From a virus: a stretch of DNA of 21,872 nt. Shown here piece by piece: positions 7,431 to 14,348 of this stretch (positions are counted from its first letter, which is position 1; each line of letters opens with the position of its first letter). The stretch spans positions 1 through 21,872 of IMG/VR virus record IMGVR_UViG_3300007345_000327; one strand, written 5' to 3'. The translations under genes were made by a program, and so were the position numbers. The notes beneath the pieces are model-generated. The model was not told the DNA's origin. It made no database searches and saw nothing but the letters and a program-made list of their open reading frames with translations.

Positions 7431-8268
7431 TTATGGCTATATCGCAGGCGATCACTGGGTTATCTGCGATGAATGCGGGTTCAAGGTGCGCTCATCGCAG
7501 ACACGGCTGCGATGGGACAATCGCCTCGTGTGCCTCAAGGATTGGGAGCCGCGCCACCCGCAAGAGTTCGTGCGTGGGCGCAAGGACAAGCAGCGCGTAA
7601 ACAATCCCCGGCCGGAGCCGGCGGATGTGTTTCTTCAACTGAACCAAATCACAGAGGACAATCTTGAAGGCTTGCCGGTTGATCGGGTGCTGGAACCGGC
7701 CGCCGCGTCGATCACATACACGACCGCCGCGCCAACTATCCCGATATTTGTAGCAAGCGGGTCGATCACTTACACGGGTCAGGTGCCGTTCGTCGTTGTT
7801 GACGACATTCTGCGTCCGGCATCGGCCAGCATTGAGTATTCAACCGCAACGCCGACTGTTGTTATCGGCATCAATGTACTGCCTGAATCCGCGTCGATCG
7901 AATATACGACCGCTGCGCCGGATGTGTTCGTTGATCAGGTGCCGAAGCCAGCGTCAGCCAGCATCGAGTACACGACAGCGGCACCGACTATCGTTGTTGA
8001 TCAGATTATCAGCCCGGCAGCCGAAGCGATCACTTATGCAACGGCCGCGCCGGTCGCTGTAATTGATCAGATCATCAGCCCTGCCGCCGCAGGCATCGAG
8101 TACAGCACGGCAGCGCCAAACGTCGTGGCCAGCATTACGATTACACCGGCCGCCGCGTCGATTACCTACACCGGCCAAACGCCAACGATCCTCAACGGGG
8201 ATACCATGGTGGATGGCTCAAGCAATCAATACGTTGACGAGTCCGGCAACTCTTACGGCATCGTTTAA
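7423..8268 (+). CDS. Zinc-knuckle protein fused to 22-residue tandem repeats
   Basis: A 281-residue protein starting at TTG 7423: an in-frame TAG at 7414-7416 rules out an earlier start, and no ATG precedes the Cys motif. Residues 12-52 hold C15-x2-C18 and C37, then a basic run. I recall similar zinc-binding N-termini with a second C-x2-C and a WDPxHPQ motif from phage proteins; here the segment reads CLKDWEPRHPQ, so the expected fourth Cys is absent and D40 or H45 would have to complete the site. Residues 93-255 are about eight imperfect 22-residue repeats (unit like SASIEYTTAAPTIVVDQIIS). The C-terminal end, VDESGNSYGIV, is found in other phage appendage proteins. It sits in the virion gene series, so it is probably a structural protein or host-binding appendage; function unknown. 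Confidence 0.75.
   Translation: MASYGYIAGDHWVICDECGFKVRSSQTRLRWDNRLVCLKDWEPRHPQEFVRGRKDKQRVNNPRPEPADVFLQLNQITEDNLEGLPVDRVLEPAAASITYTTAAPTIPIFVASGSITYTGQVPFVVVDDILRPASASIEYSTATPTVVIGINVLPESASIEYTTAAPDVFVDQVPKPASASIEYTTAAPTIVVDQIISPAAEAITYATAAPVAVIDQIISPAAAGIEYSTAAPNVVASITITPAAASITYTGQTPTILNGDTMVDGSSNQYVDESGNSYGIV
7699..8187 (+). repeat. Tandem ~66-bp coding repeats (22-residue unit)
   Basis: Inside the zinc-knuckle gene, about eight units share the frame S-I-[TE]-Y-[TS]-T-A-x-P followed by a hydrophobic strand and V-D-Q-[IV]-x-x-P-A. Units are best conserved in the middle (residues 155-230), where two near-identical VDQIISPA segments occur 22 residues apart. The first two and the last units are degenerate (ITYTGQ variant). 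The protein repeat is clearer than the DNA repeat, which suggests old duplication with selection on the protein. Confidence 0.85.
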
Positions 8269-8277
8269 GGAGCAGAC

Positions 8278-8748
8278 ATGGCAGCTGACGCATGGGTGGT
8301 CTATAACAAGACCAAGGAATACATTGGAGACGGGACGATAGACCTCGACGCGGGCGATGCGTTTTTCTCCGTCATCCTCGTGACAAGTGGATACACGCCC
8401 GCACTGACGCATTCGACCTATGCGGACGTTTCGGCCAGTGAAGTTGCGAACGGCAACGGCTACACCACGGGCGGCGATTTTCCTGGCACTGTGACATGGA
8501 CGGAATCGAGCGGCACGGTCACATTCGACAGTGTAGACCCTGCATGGACAGCCGCGGGCGGTTCGATTACCGCGCGTTATGCGGTGTTGGTGCATGTCGC
8601 GGCCGGTTCCGGCGTTCCACAGTCAACCGACAAGATCATGGCATATTGCCTTCTCGACAACGCGCCGGCCGATGTAACGGCGGTTGATGGTGCTGACTTC
8701 ACCATCCAGCTTGCCGCTGGCGGGTATTTCCAAGTGGCTAGTGCCTAA
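8278..8748 (+). CDS. Phage minor structural protein, beta-rich
   Basis: A 156-residue protein with an AAGGAG SD at 8267-8272. Its features are those of a widespread phage family I recognise from memory: an opening VVYNKTKEYIGDGTIDLD, a central VANGNGYTTGGDF, then VTFDSVDPAWTAAGGSITAR and YCLLDNAPADVTAVDG. Members are found among tail or head-fibre genes and are annotated as minor structural or hypothetical proteins. No catalytic motif is seen. It is probably a virion surface component; its precise location is not deducible here. Confidence 0.75.
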   Translation: MAADAWVVYNKTKEYIGDGTIDLDAGDAFFSVILVTSGYTPALTHSTYADVSASEVANGNGYTTGGDFPGTVTWTESSGTVTFDSVDPAWTAAGGSITARYAVLVHVAAGSGVPQSTDKIMAYCLLDNAPADVTAVDGADFTIQLAAGGYFQVASA

Positions 8749-9392
8749 TGGCTAATGTCCGGTGGAAAGATAAGTCGCAGATCACACTTGCGGCAACTGA
8801 TCGATTCCCGGTCACGGATGTTTCGGCAACCAACACCGATGGATATGGCGAAGTCGGAGATATTCCGGTGCTTGGTGTCGGTCAAGAGACAATTTTCGTG
8901 CCTGCCGGTGCAATCTTGTCTGCTACGACCAACGGTGCCGCGTCTGCGCAAATCGAGACAACTACTAATGCTGTAAATGTTGCGGTTCTCGATTTTGACG
9001 ACAGCACCGACGAATATGGTCATTTCCAAGTGCAGATGCCGAAATCGTGGGATGAGGGCACGCTCATCGTGCAGTTCATTTGGCAAACGACCGCAACGAG
9101 CGGCAACTGTATTTGGGGCATCCAGGCGGTGGCGTTTGCCAATTCGGATGCGCTGGATACTGCATTTGGGACGGCGGTGACGGTTACGGATGCTGCAGAA
9201 GCGACGGCCGGCGACGTGATTATCACGGCCGAAACGTCGGCGATGACGGTTGCGGGATCGCCTGGCGCTGAGGAGTACGTGGCTTTTCGAGTTTATCGAG
9301 ACGCAAACGATGGATCTGACACTATGACCGGCGATGCCCGGCTGATGGGCGTCAAGATACATTACACAGTGGATGCGACGAACGACTCATGA
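8748..9392 (+). CDS. Beta-rich virion protein, probable fibre or appendage
   Basis: A 214-residue acidic protein with alternating strands. The segments VQMPKSWDEGTLIVQFIW, IWGIQAVAFANSDALDTAFG and EEYVAFRVYRDANDG match, by recollection, a family common in environmental and marine phage structural clusters. It starts in TAATG with the previous gene and ends in ATGA with the next, so the three genes are tightly coupled. Likely an extended beta appendage domain; no enzyme residues are visible. Confidence 0.72.
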   Translation: MANVRWKDKSQITLAATDRFPVTDVSATNTDGYGEVGDIPVLGVGQETIFVPAGAILSATTNGAASAQIETTTNAVNVAVLDFDDSTDEYGHFQVQMPKSWDEGTLIVQFIWQTTATSGNCIWGIQAVAFANSDALDTAFGTAVTVTDAAEATAGDVIITAETSAMTVAGSPGAEEYVAFRVYRDANDGSDTMTGDARLMGVKIHYTVDATNDS

Positions 9393-9907
9393 TTTACGCC
9401 AAAGTAGTGAACGGCGAGATCGTTTCACGTGAAACGAAGATCGCGCCAACATCGACCATAGCTTCAGATGGTGGCCCAACCTGGCGCCCGATCGAGGCTG
9501 ATGGCCAGCCGAATTATGATGTTGCAACGCAAAATCTCGTGCGTAGCGAAACGATCGAGGTGGATCGAGTTTTTATTGCATGGACGATTGAGGAGAAATC
9601 GCTTGACGCTGCGAAGGCAACGCGGATCGACGCAATCAATGCAGATGCCGGGGCGCGGATATTGTCAATCATGCCGGAATATAAGCAGCGCAACGCTTTA
9701 GCGCTTGGCTTGGAAATGGCTACGACCTATGGCGCGGACCCGGCAGGATGGCCGAGTGCCGAACAATCCATTTATGCATCTGCATCAGCCGCATGGGCGC
9801 TCATCAAGAGTATTCGAGATGCGAGCAACCAAGCGGCTGCTTTGATCAATGCAGCCCAATCAAATGAAGAGGTGCGTGCGGTAATTGTGGTGTGGCCGGA
9901 TGCTTAA
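9389..9907 (+). CDS. Putative fibre-associated or fibre-assembly protein
   Basis: A 172-residue protein. Residues 1-65 (MIYAKVVNGEIVSRETKIAP...) look like the short beta N-terminus of tail fibre assembly or cap proteins. Residues 70-172 are helical, with a SLDAAKATRIDAINADAGAR helix and the segment MPEYKQRNALALGLEM. Coupled to the upstream gene by ATGA and overlapping the glycine-rich gene by 8 bases. The domain layout (short beta part, then helices with an x-x-R-I-x-x-I pattern) loosely resembles the 18493-19044 protein; the two may play the same role for two different appendages. Confidence 0.65.
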   Translation: MIYAKVVNGEIVSRETKIAPTSTIASDGGPTWRPIEADGQPNYDVATQNLVRSETIEVDRVFIAWTIEEKSLDAAKATRIDAINADAGARILSIMPEYKQRNALALGLEMATTYGADPAGWPSAEQSIYASASAAWALIKSIRDASNQAAALINAAQSNEEVRAVIVVWPDA

Positions 9908-10853
9908 AATAAGCAATCTTATTGGATTTGCAGTTGGTGGTGGTAATTCTACGGTATTAGACATCACTTATGCTGATGATTCAACTGGAACGCATGACCT
10001 TGCGACAGGGCCGCTAGTGTTGGCCTATCAGGCGGATAAAGTGCACAGGGTTACGCCGCGCTCTTCTATTGTTGTTGATGTTGAGTTGTGGGGCGGCGGC
10101 GGCGGGTCAGCAGAAGGCCGGGGCGGTGCGGCTGCAAAGGTCGATTTTTCTGATTATACAATGGTGGGTGGAACGGAGTACGCCATAGCAGTTGGCGAAG
10201 GAGGCCAAAATGGCACGGACACAAATCTTGCCGGGGGATGGCCGGATGGTGGCGCTCATCAGGGCGTTACATATAACGGTGAAGACAGGGGTTCAGGCGG
10301 GGGATCGTCTCGGTTTGCGGTAACATCTTCCCTCGTAAGCAGTGGCACAACAACTGCGAATCTCAATGATGCTAGTAGCACTTACTTGGCTATTGCCGGT
10401 GCAGGTGGCGGCGGGCCATCGCGAGGCGGATCAGCAGCAGCAGTCGCAGGCGAAGGCGGTGCAATAACCGGCGTTGCCGGTGGGACGTATGTTAGCCTAG
10501 ACGGTGGCGGCGGTGGAGGCACGCAGTCTGCTGGCGGCGCTGGCGGCGTTGGCCGTACTGGAACGGGCGGGTCTGGCGCCAAATATGCCGGCGGGGATAG
10601 TCAATCTGCGAGCGATAATGCCGCTGGGACAGGCGGCGGCGGTTATTATGGTGGCGGTTCTGGCGGCGGTTATTATGGTGCTGGTGGAGGCGGTAGTTCA
10701 TTTTTGGATGGGTCTCTGACAGGCAACAAAACAAGTGGGTCGGGACTAAATGCACCGTCAGGACAACCTGCAGGATATCCAAACGCGGGCGATGCAGTAT
10801 CTGGTGCAAATGCCGGCGAGAATGGCGTCGTAACAATTACGTTGGCATCTTGA
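9900..10853 (+). CDS. Glycine-rich adhesin-like protein
   Basis: A 317-residue protein with 87 glycines (27%). After a 55-residue beta N-terminus, the pattern VELWGGGGGS, then YAIAVGEGGQNG, YLAIAGAGGGG and long Gly/Ser/Ala stretches to GVVTITLAS resembles the glycine-rich domain found in ALK-type receptors, many bacterial surface proteins and T4-type gp38 adhesins. Start: ATG 9900, inside the end of the preceding gene; the frame opens at TTG 9885 but there is no reason to prefer it. It is probably a host-recognition tip or appendage protein lying on the virion. The family call is from pattern, not from alignment. Confidence 0.72.
   Translation: MLKISNLIGFAVGGGNSTVLDITYADDSTGTHDLATGPLVLAYQADKVHRVTPRSSIVVDVELWGGGGGSAEGRGGAAAKVDFSDYTMVGGTEYAIAVGEGGQNGTDTNLAGGWPDGGAHQGVTYNGEDRGSGGGSSRFAVTSSLVSSGTTTANLNDASSTYLAIAGAGGGGPSRGGSAAAVAGEGGAITGVAGGTYVSLDGGGGGGTQSAGGAGGVGRTGTGGSGAKYAGGDSQSASDNAAGTGGGGYYGGGSGGGYYGAGGGGSSFLDGSLTGNKTSGSGLNAPSGQPAGYPNAGDAVSGANAGENGVVTITLAS
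10635..10680 (+). repeat. 19-bp direct repeat in glycine-rich gene
   Basis: The 19-base sequence ggcggcggttattatggtg occurs exactly at 10635-10653 and 10662-10680, offset by 27 bases (9 codons, Gly-Gly-Gly-Tyr-Tyr-Gly units). In-frame spacing means slippage here would lengthen or shorten the protein by 9 residues without breaking it. Confidence 0.9.
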
Positions 10854-10855
10854 TC

Positions 10856-12262
10856 ATGGCAATTCGTTCGATTTCCCTTGGTACGTCATCCAATCCAGCT
10901 CGCTACGGCCAAGACGGTAACACGCGGCTGATCAACTGCTATGCCGAGCATGCCGGCGCCGAGGGAAAGATGCAATGGCCGCTTTATGCGAGCGATGGCC
11001 TGACATCGTTTGCAACGCTTGGCACGTCGGAAGGTGTGAGGGCCATGCTGCCGCTATCGTCGGCGCTTTATGTCGTGGCTGGACGACTTGTCTACTCAGT
11101 GGACCTGACCGGCACGGCGACCGTTCTTGGCGGCATCCCGACAGATGGCCCTGTGTATATGGCAGCCAACAGTCGCGGCACGGGGCAGCAGGTCGGCATT
11201 GCATCAGATGGCGTGTTTGGCGTGATCGACAACGGCCTATTTGAAATATACCAGGACGACAATTTGCGCGGCCCTAATTCTTTGGCCGTGGTTGATGACT
11301 ACACACTGACATCAGCCGGGCGCGGTTATTGGCAAGTCTCTGCGCAGAACAATATGCGCTCATGGGACGCGCTCGAAACGGCCAATGCAGAAAGCTACCC
11401 GGACGAGCTGGTGCGCATCATCGCACACGAACGCGAGGCCATGCTGATCGGTTCGGAATCGGTTGAGTGGTGGCGCAATGTCGGATCGGCTGATTTCTCA
11501 TTTGCGCGGGTGGCAACCAAACAGATTGGCACGGTGGCCGGTGCAAGCGCTGCCCGTGTTGGCGAAACGGTGTTGTGGATCGACCATGAAAACCAGGTTC
11601 GCGCCAGATCTGGCTATGGCGGGCAGGTGGTGTCAAATAATGCCGTTACGGACGCGATTTCGAGTGTCACGGATAAATCGACAATCAAGGGGTTTGGCTG
11701 GGCACGCGGGAAGCATTCATTCTATGCTATCCGCCATGCAAACTGGTGCTGGGTCTATGACCTTTACACGAACTTCTGGCACGAGCGGCGAAGCCACAAC
11801 AGCAACACTTGGCGGATCGGGGATGTGTGCCGGTTTGCAGGCAAGGCAATCGCTGCAGATGCTACGACTGGCACGCTCTATGAAATGTCCGATACGGCAT
11901 ATGATGAAGCAGGCCAACCGCTTGTGATGACGGTGCAGCCGCCCAGTGTGCATGGCTATCCAAGGGGCGTGAAGATCAACCACCTGTTCGTTGACGCGAT
12001 TGCAGGTGTTGGCGCGGTGAGTTCTGACACTGACGATTCAAACCCGCAATTGGCCGTGCGGCATTCCTTCGACGGCGGGAACAATTGGTCTGCCGTGCGT
12101 CATGAAAGTCTCGGCGCAGCCGGTCAGAGATTGAAGCGCATCAAAATGCGCCGCTTCGGTAAGTCGCGAGAAGACGGGTTTCAGTTCGAGTTGAGCGTAT
12201 CAGCCAAAGTTGCAAAGGGCATCACGGGAATGGCCGTTGATGCTGAACCATTGAGGGCATGA
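10856..12262 (+). CDS. DNA stabilisation / tail hub protein, P22 gp10-like
   Basis: A 468-residue protein, close to P22 gp10 (472). It opens AIRSISLGTSSNPARYGQDG, then NTRLINCYAEHAG, the signature opening of the phage stabilisation (Phage_stabilise) family; WWRNVGSADFSFARV with KQIGTVAGASAARVGETVLW and a late SFDGGNNWS turn fit the repeated-blade structure of this family. It should form the hexameric hub below the gp4-like adaptor and keep DNA in the packaged head. Start: ATG 10856 is preferred; TTG 10850 is in frame two codons upstream. No clear SD, so translation is probably coupled to the upstream stop at 10851-10853. Confidence 0.88.
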   Translation: MAIRSISLGTSSNPARYGQDGNTRLINCYAEHAGAEGKMQWPLYASDGLTSFATLGTSEGVRAMLPLSSALYVVAGRLVYSVDLTGTATVLGGIPTDGPVYMAANSRGTGQQVGIASDGVFGVIDNGLFEIYQDDNLRGPNSLAVVDDYTLTSAGRGYWQVSAQNNMRSWDALETANAESYPDELVRIIAHEREAMLIGSESVEWWRNVGSADFSFARVATKQIGTVAGASAARVGETVLWIDHENQVRARSGYGGQVVSNNAVTDAISSVTDKSTIKGFGWARGKHSFYAIRHANWCWVYDLYTNFWHERRSHNSNTWRIGDVCRFAGKAIAADATTGTLYEMSDTAYDEAGQPLVMTVQPPSVHGYPRGVKINHLFVDAIAGVGAVSSDTDDSNPQLAVRHSFDGGNNWSAVRHESLGAAGQRLKRIKMRRFGKSREDGFQFELSVSAKVAKGITGMAVDAEPLRA

Positions 12263-12612
12263 CGATGAATGGCAGAAAACCAATGAATTCCGAATATGGA
12301 CCGGGAAATATGTATACTGTTGCTTCGGCGCCTCAATATTATCCGCTAAACTGGTGGGAGAACCCAATGCCGCCAAGGGATATGAGTCTCTACGGGGCGG
12401 GAATGTCGGGCTTTCTTGGGGGGACTATGGGTGCTGGTTTGGGCGGTGCCACTGGACCTGGAGCCTTGGCAACGGGCGCCGTCGGCGCGGGCGCCATGAT
12501 GGCGGGTGAATACCTAGCGGACAGGGCTGTGCGACAACCAGCCCGAGATGCTTACAATAACGAATACAGCCCAATGCAACGCATTCCCAATGCGCTCACG
12601 CCGAGGTTCTGA
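12259..12612 (+). CDS. Small Gly/Ala-rich hypothetical protein
   Basis: A 117-residue protein coupled to the hub gene by ATGA. Residues 1-42 are polar with Tyr/Trp/Pro (YYPLNWWENPMPPRD), residues 45-85 are a Gly/Ala/Met-rich hydrophobic stretch that could insert in a membrane, and the C-terminus is Arg/Asn-rich. It occupies the slot between gp10 and gp7 that in P22 contains gp26 (needle, 233 residues) and gp14, but it has no needle-like coiled coil. The hydrophobic middle would suit an ejected protein. Not recognised. Confidence 0.65.
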   Translation: MTMNGRKPMNSEYGPGNMYTVASAPQYYPLNWWENPMPPRDMSLYGAGMSGFLGGTMGAGLGGATGPGALATGAVGAGAMMAGEYLADRAVRQPARDAYNNEYSPMQRIPNALTPRF

Positions 12613-12722
12613 TGCCAACACCATTGCCGCCGCTTCCCCAGTTGGAAAACATCCCACCGGAGCTTTTGCAATGGCTCCGAACGGTCGAGGCAATCATTCG
12701 TGAATTGCAGGAGGGTAGCTGA
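12612..12722 (+). CDS. 36-residue microprotein, Pro-rich then helical
   Basis: A short reading frame starting ATG 12612 in a TGATG junction with the upstream stop and ending TGATG with the next start. An SD-like GAGG at 12603-12606 stands 5 bases before it. The peptide is Pro-rich at the N-terminus (MPTPLPPLPQLENIPPELL) followed by an amphipathic helix WLRTVEAIIRELQEGS. It fills the gap between two genes exactly, and it also carries the strong SD (AGGAGGG, 12709-12715) of the next gene. Either a real small virion or assembly peptide or a leader that couples translation; I favour a real gene at moderate confidence. Confidence 0.6.
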   Translation: MPTPLPPLPQLENIPPELLQWLRTVEAIIRELQEGS

Positions 12723-13381
12723 TGAGCTTCTGGGGTGAATTCACAGGTAGCTGGCAGCGCGGCAAAATCCGGGATGCTGGTGCCGCTCAGGTGGCCGGAT
12801 ACAATAACGGCATTCAGTCCATCAACGACCATAGCAGCAGCGCTAAAAACTATCTGACGCCATACCAGAACCGTGGCGATGCGGCTTACCGGCAATACAC
12901 CGATGCGCTCGGCGTCAATGGTCAAGACGCTCAGCAAAGCTATTGGAACACGTATCAGGCAGACCCGCAACGCGGCTATGATGAAGACAGAGCCGTTGAC
13001 GCTGCACAAAGGCGTGCGTCGTCAATGGGCCTTGGCAATAGCGGTTTTGCCGCTAAGGCCAGACATCGAGTTGGGATGGAAGCCGGCCGGTCATACACCA
13101 TGGATCGGCTTAACAGGTTGCAGGGCCTTGGCGCGCAAGGTTTAGGCGTTGCCAATCAGCTTTCCAATATCGACATGAACACCGGCCAGCAGCTTGCCAA
13201 TCTATACACGGGAAGGGGCAATGCGGAGGCGGGTTCACTCATAGGGCAGGCCGGCACTGGAAACACTGCGTTTAACAATGGGCTGGCGATCGGCGGAACG
13301 CTGATAAGCGGCTTCACACCCGGAAAAAGTAAAACGTCACCGTTCGGCAACATGCTCACCGGCATGAATTTCTTGGGATGA
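12722..13381 (+). CDS. Putative DNA ejection protein, P22 gp7 position
   Basis: A 219-residue protein (P22 gp7 is 229) right after the hub region. It has the pattern I recall for podovirus internal/DNA transfer proteins: QVAGYNNGIQSINDH, then NYLTPYQNRGDAAYRQYTDAL, WNTYQADPQRGYDEDR, and RRASSMGLGNSGFAAKARHR, the last with the typical 'short loop of Gly-Asn-Ser-Gly'. It is Gln/Ala/Gly-rich with a Gly-rich hydrophobic C-terminus (AFNNGLAIGGTLISGF). Such proteins are packaged in the head and injected first with DNA. Strong SD AGGAGGG at 12709-12715. Confidence 0.72.
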   Translation: MSFWGEFTGSWQRGKIRDAGAAQVAGYNNGIQSINDHSSSAKNYLTPYQNRGDAAYRQYTDALGVNGQDAQQSYWNTYQADPQRGYDEDRAVDAAQRRASSMGLGNSGFAAKARHRVGMEAGRSYTMDRLNRLQGLGAQGLGVANQLSNIDMNTGQQLANLYTGRGNAEAGSLIGQAGTGNTAFNNGLAIGGTLISGFTPGKSKTSPFGNMLTGMNFLG

Positions 13382-13385
13382 TCTG

Positions 13386-14348
13386 ATGGTCAACTATTTG
13401 CTTCCGCAAAGTGCGCTAAGGATCAACACGGCGCCGATGACGAACGCGCTTAACCAGTATCGCCAAGGCATGAACCAGCAGTTCGACGCTGAGAGGCAGG
13501 CGGACTGGCGCAAAGAAGACATGGACTGGCGTCAAGCACAGGCCAACAAGGCAGAAGCGAACAGCCTCAGAGACTACAATCTGAGAGCGCAGCAGTTTGA
13601 CTTTCAAAGGCAGAAAGCATCGCAAGGACCGGCGCGGCCTTGGTGGGCTGGTCCACAGGGTCAAATCGATCCTGCAATGGCGCGCTATAGGGAGCTAGGC
13701 AGGCCCACAACTAACGTGAATGTGGGTGCAGGTGAAACGGCTTACGACAAAAAACTTGCTGAGAACAATGCAAAGCTGTTTATAGAAAGTCAGAAATCCG
13801 GGGCAACTGCGCAGCGTGATTTGAACAATCTGCGCGTGATGCGCAGTGCAATGTCAGATCCAAACCTTTACACGGGCACGGGCGGGAACACCGTGCTGTC
13901 GCTAAAGAAGGCGGCGCAAACACTCTTTGGTGTTCCCGTGGCCGGCGTGTCGTCCGGCGAAGTGGTGCAAAATCTTGCCAAGGGGATTGCGGTCTCGCTC
14001 AAGGATAATCTGGAGGGGCCTATGTCTGATTCCGACAGGCGGTTCTTGGTCGAGATGGCGCCCGGTCTGGCAAATTCACCGGACGGCAACAGGCAGATCA
14101 TTGCGCTCGGTATGCTCCAAAAAGAATACCAGATTGCAAAGTCGAAAGCGATTAGAGAATATGCGCGCCAGAACCGTGGCCGGATCGATGCGAATGTCTA
14201 TCAAGCACTCGGTGAGGTTGATCAAAGATTTGCGCAGCAGTTCTCCGGCTTGATCGCTCAGCTTCGCGCAGCCGGTGAAGAACCGCCTCGATCGCCCACT
14301 GCTGGCGTTCCGATCGGCGCGCTTCGCAGCCAGTACGGGCTTGAATGA
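13386..14348 (+). CDS. Putative DNA ejection protein, P22 gp20 position
   Basis: A 320-residue protein following the gp7-like gene, with a GGGA SD in 13374-13379. Residues 20-80 are a Gln/Arg/Ala-rich helix (RQADWRKEDMDWRQAQANKA), typical of ejected internal proteins. Residues 150-270 contain GGNTVLSLKKAAQTLFGVPV and then GPMSDSDRRFLVEMAPGLAN with SPDGNRQIIALGML, a motif I recall from several podovirus virion proteins. The C-terminal 30 residues are Pro/Ala-rich. Shorter than P22 gp20 (471); identity rests on position and composition. Confidence 0.65.
   Translation: MVNYLLPQSALRINTAPMTNALNQYRQGMNQQFDAERQADWRKEDMDWRQAQANKAEANSLRDYNLRAQQFDFQRQKASQGPARPWWAGPQGQIDPAMARYRELGRPTTNVNVGAGETAYDKKLAENNAKLFIESQKSGATAQRDLNNLRVMRSAMSDPNLYTGTGGNTVLSLKKAAQTLFGVPVAGVSSGEVVQNLAKGIAVSLKDNLEGPMSDSDRRFLVEMAPGLANSPDGNRQIIALGMLQKEYQIAKSKAIREYARQNRGRIDANVYQALGEVDQRFAQQFSGLIAQLRAAGEEPPRSPTAGVPIGALRSQYGLE

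Noticed and set aside
7699-8187. Regular ~66-bp repeats considered as a CRISPR-like array
   Set aside because: The units are coding, contiguous, imperfect at DNA level and conserved as protein; there are no identical repeats separated by unique spacers.
8745-9362. 205-residue minus-strand frame opposite the beta-rich virion protein
   Set aside because: Arg/His/Ser-rich shadow; the plus-strand reading has recognisable strands and coupled start and stop.
12596-13009. 137-residue minus-strand frame over the microprotein and gp7-like start
   Set aside because: It opposes a recognised ejection gene, and has no SD or coherent domain; the plus-strand microprotein fits the coupled layout better.
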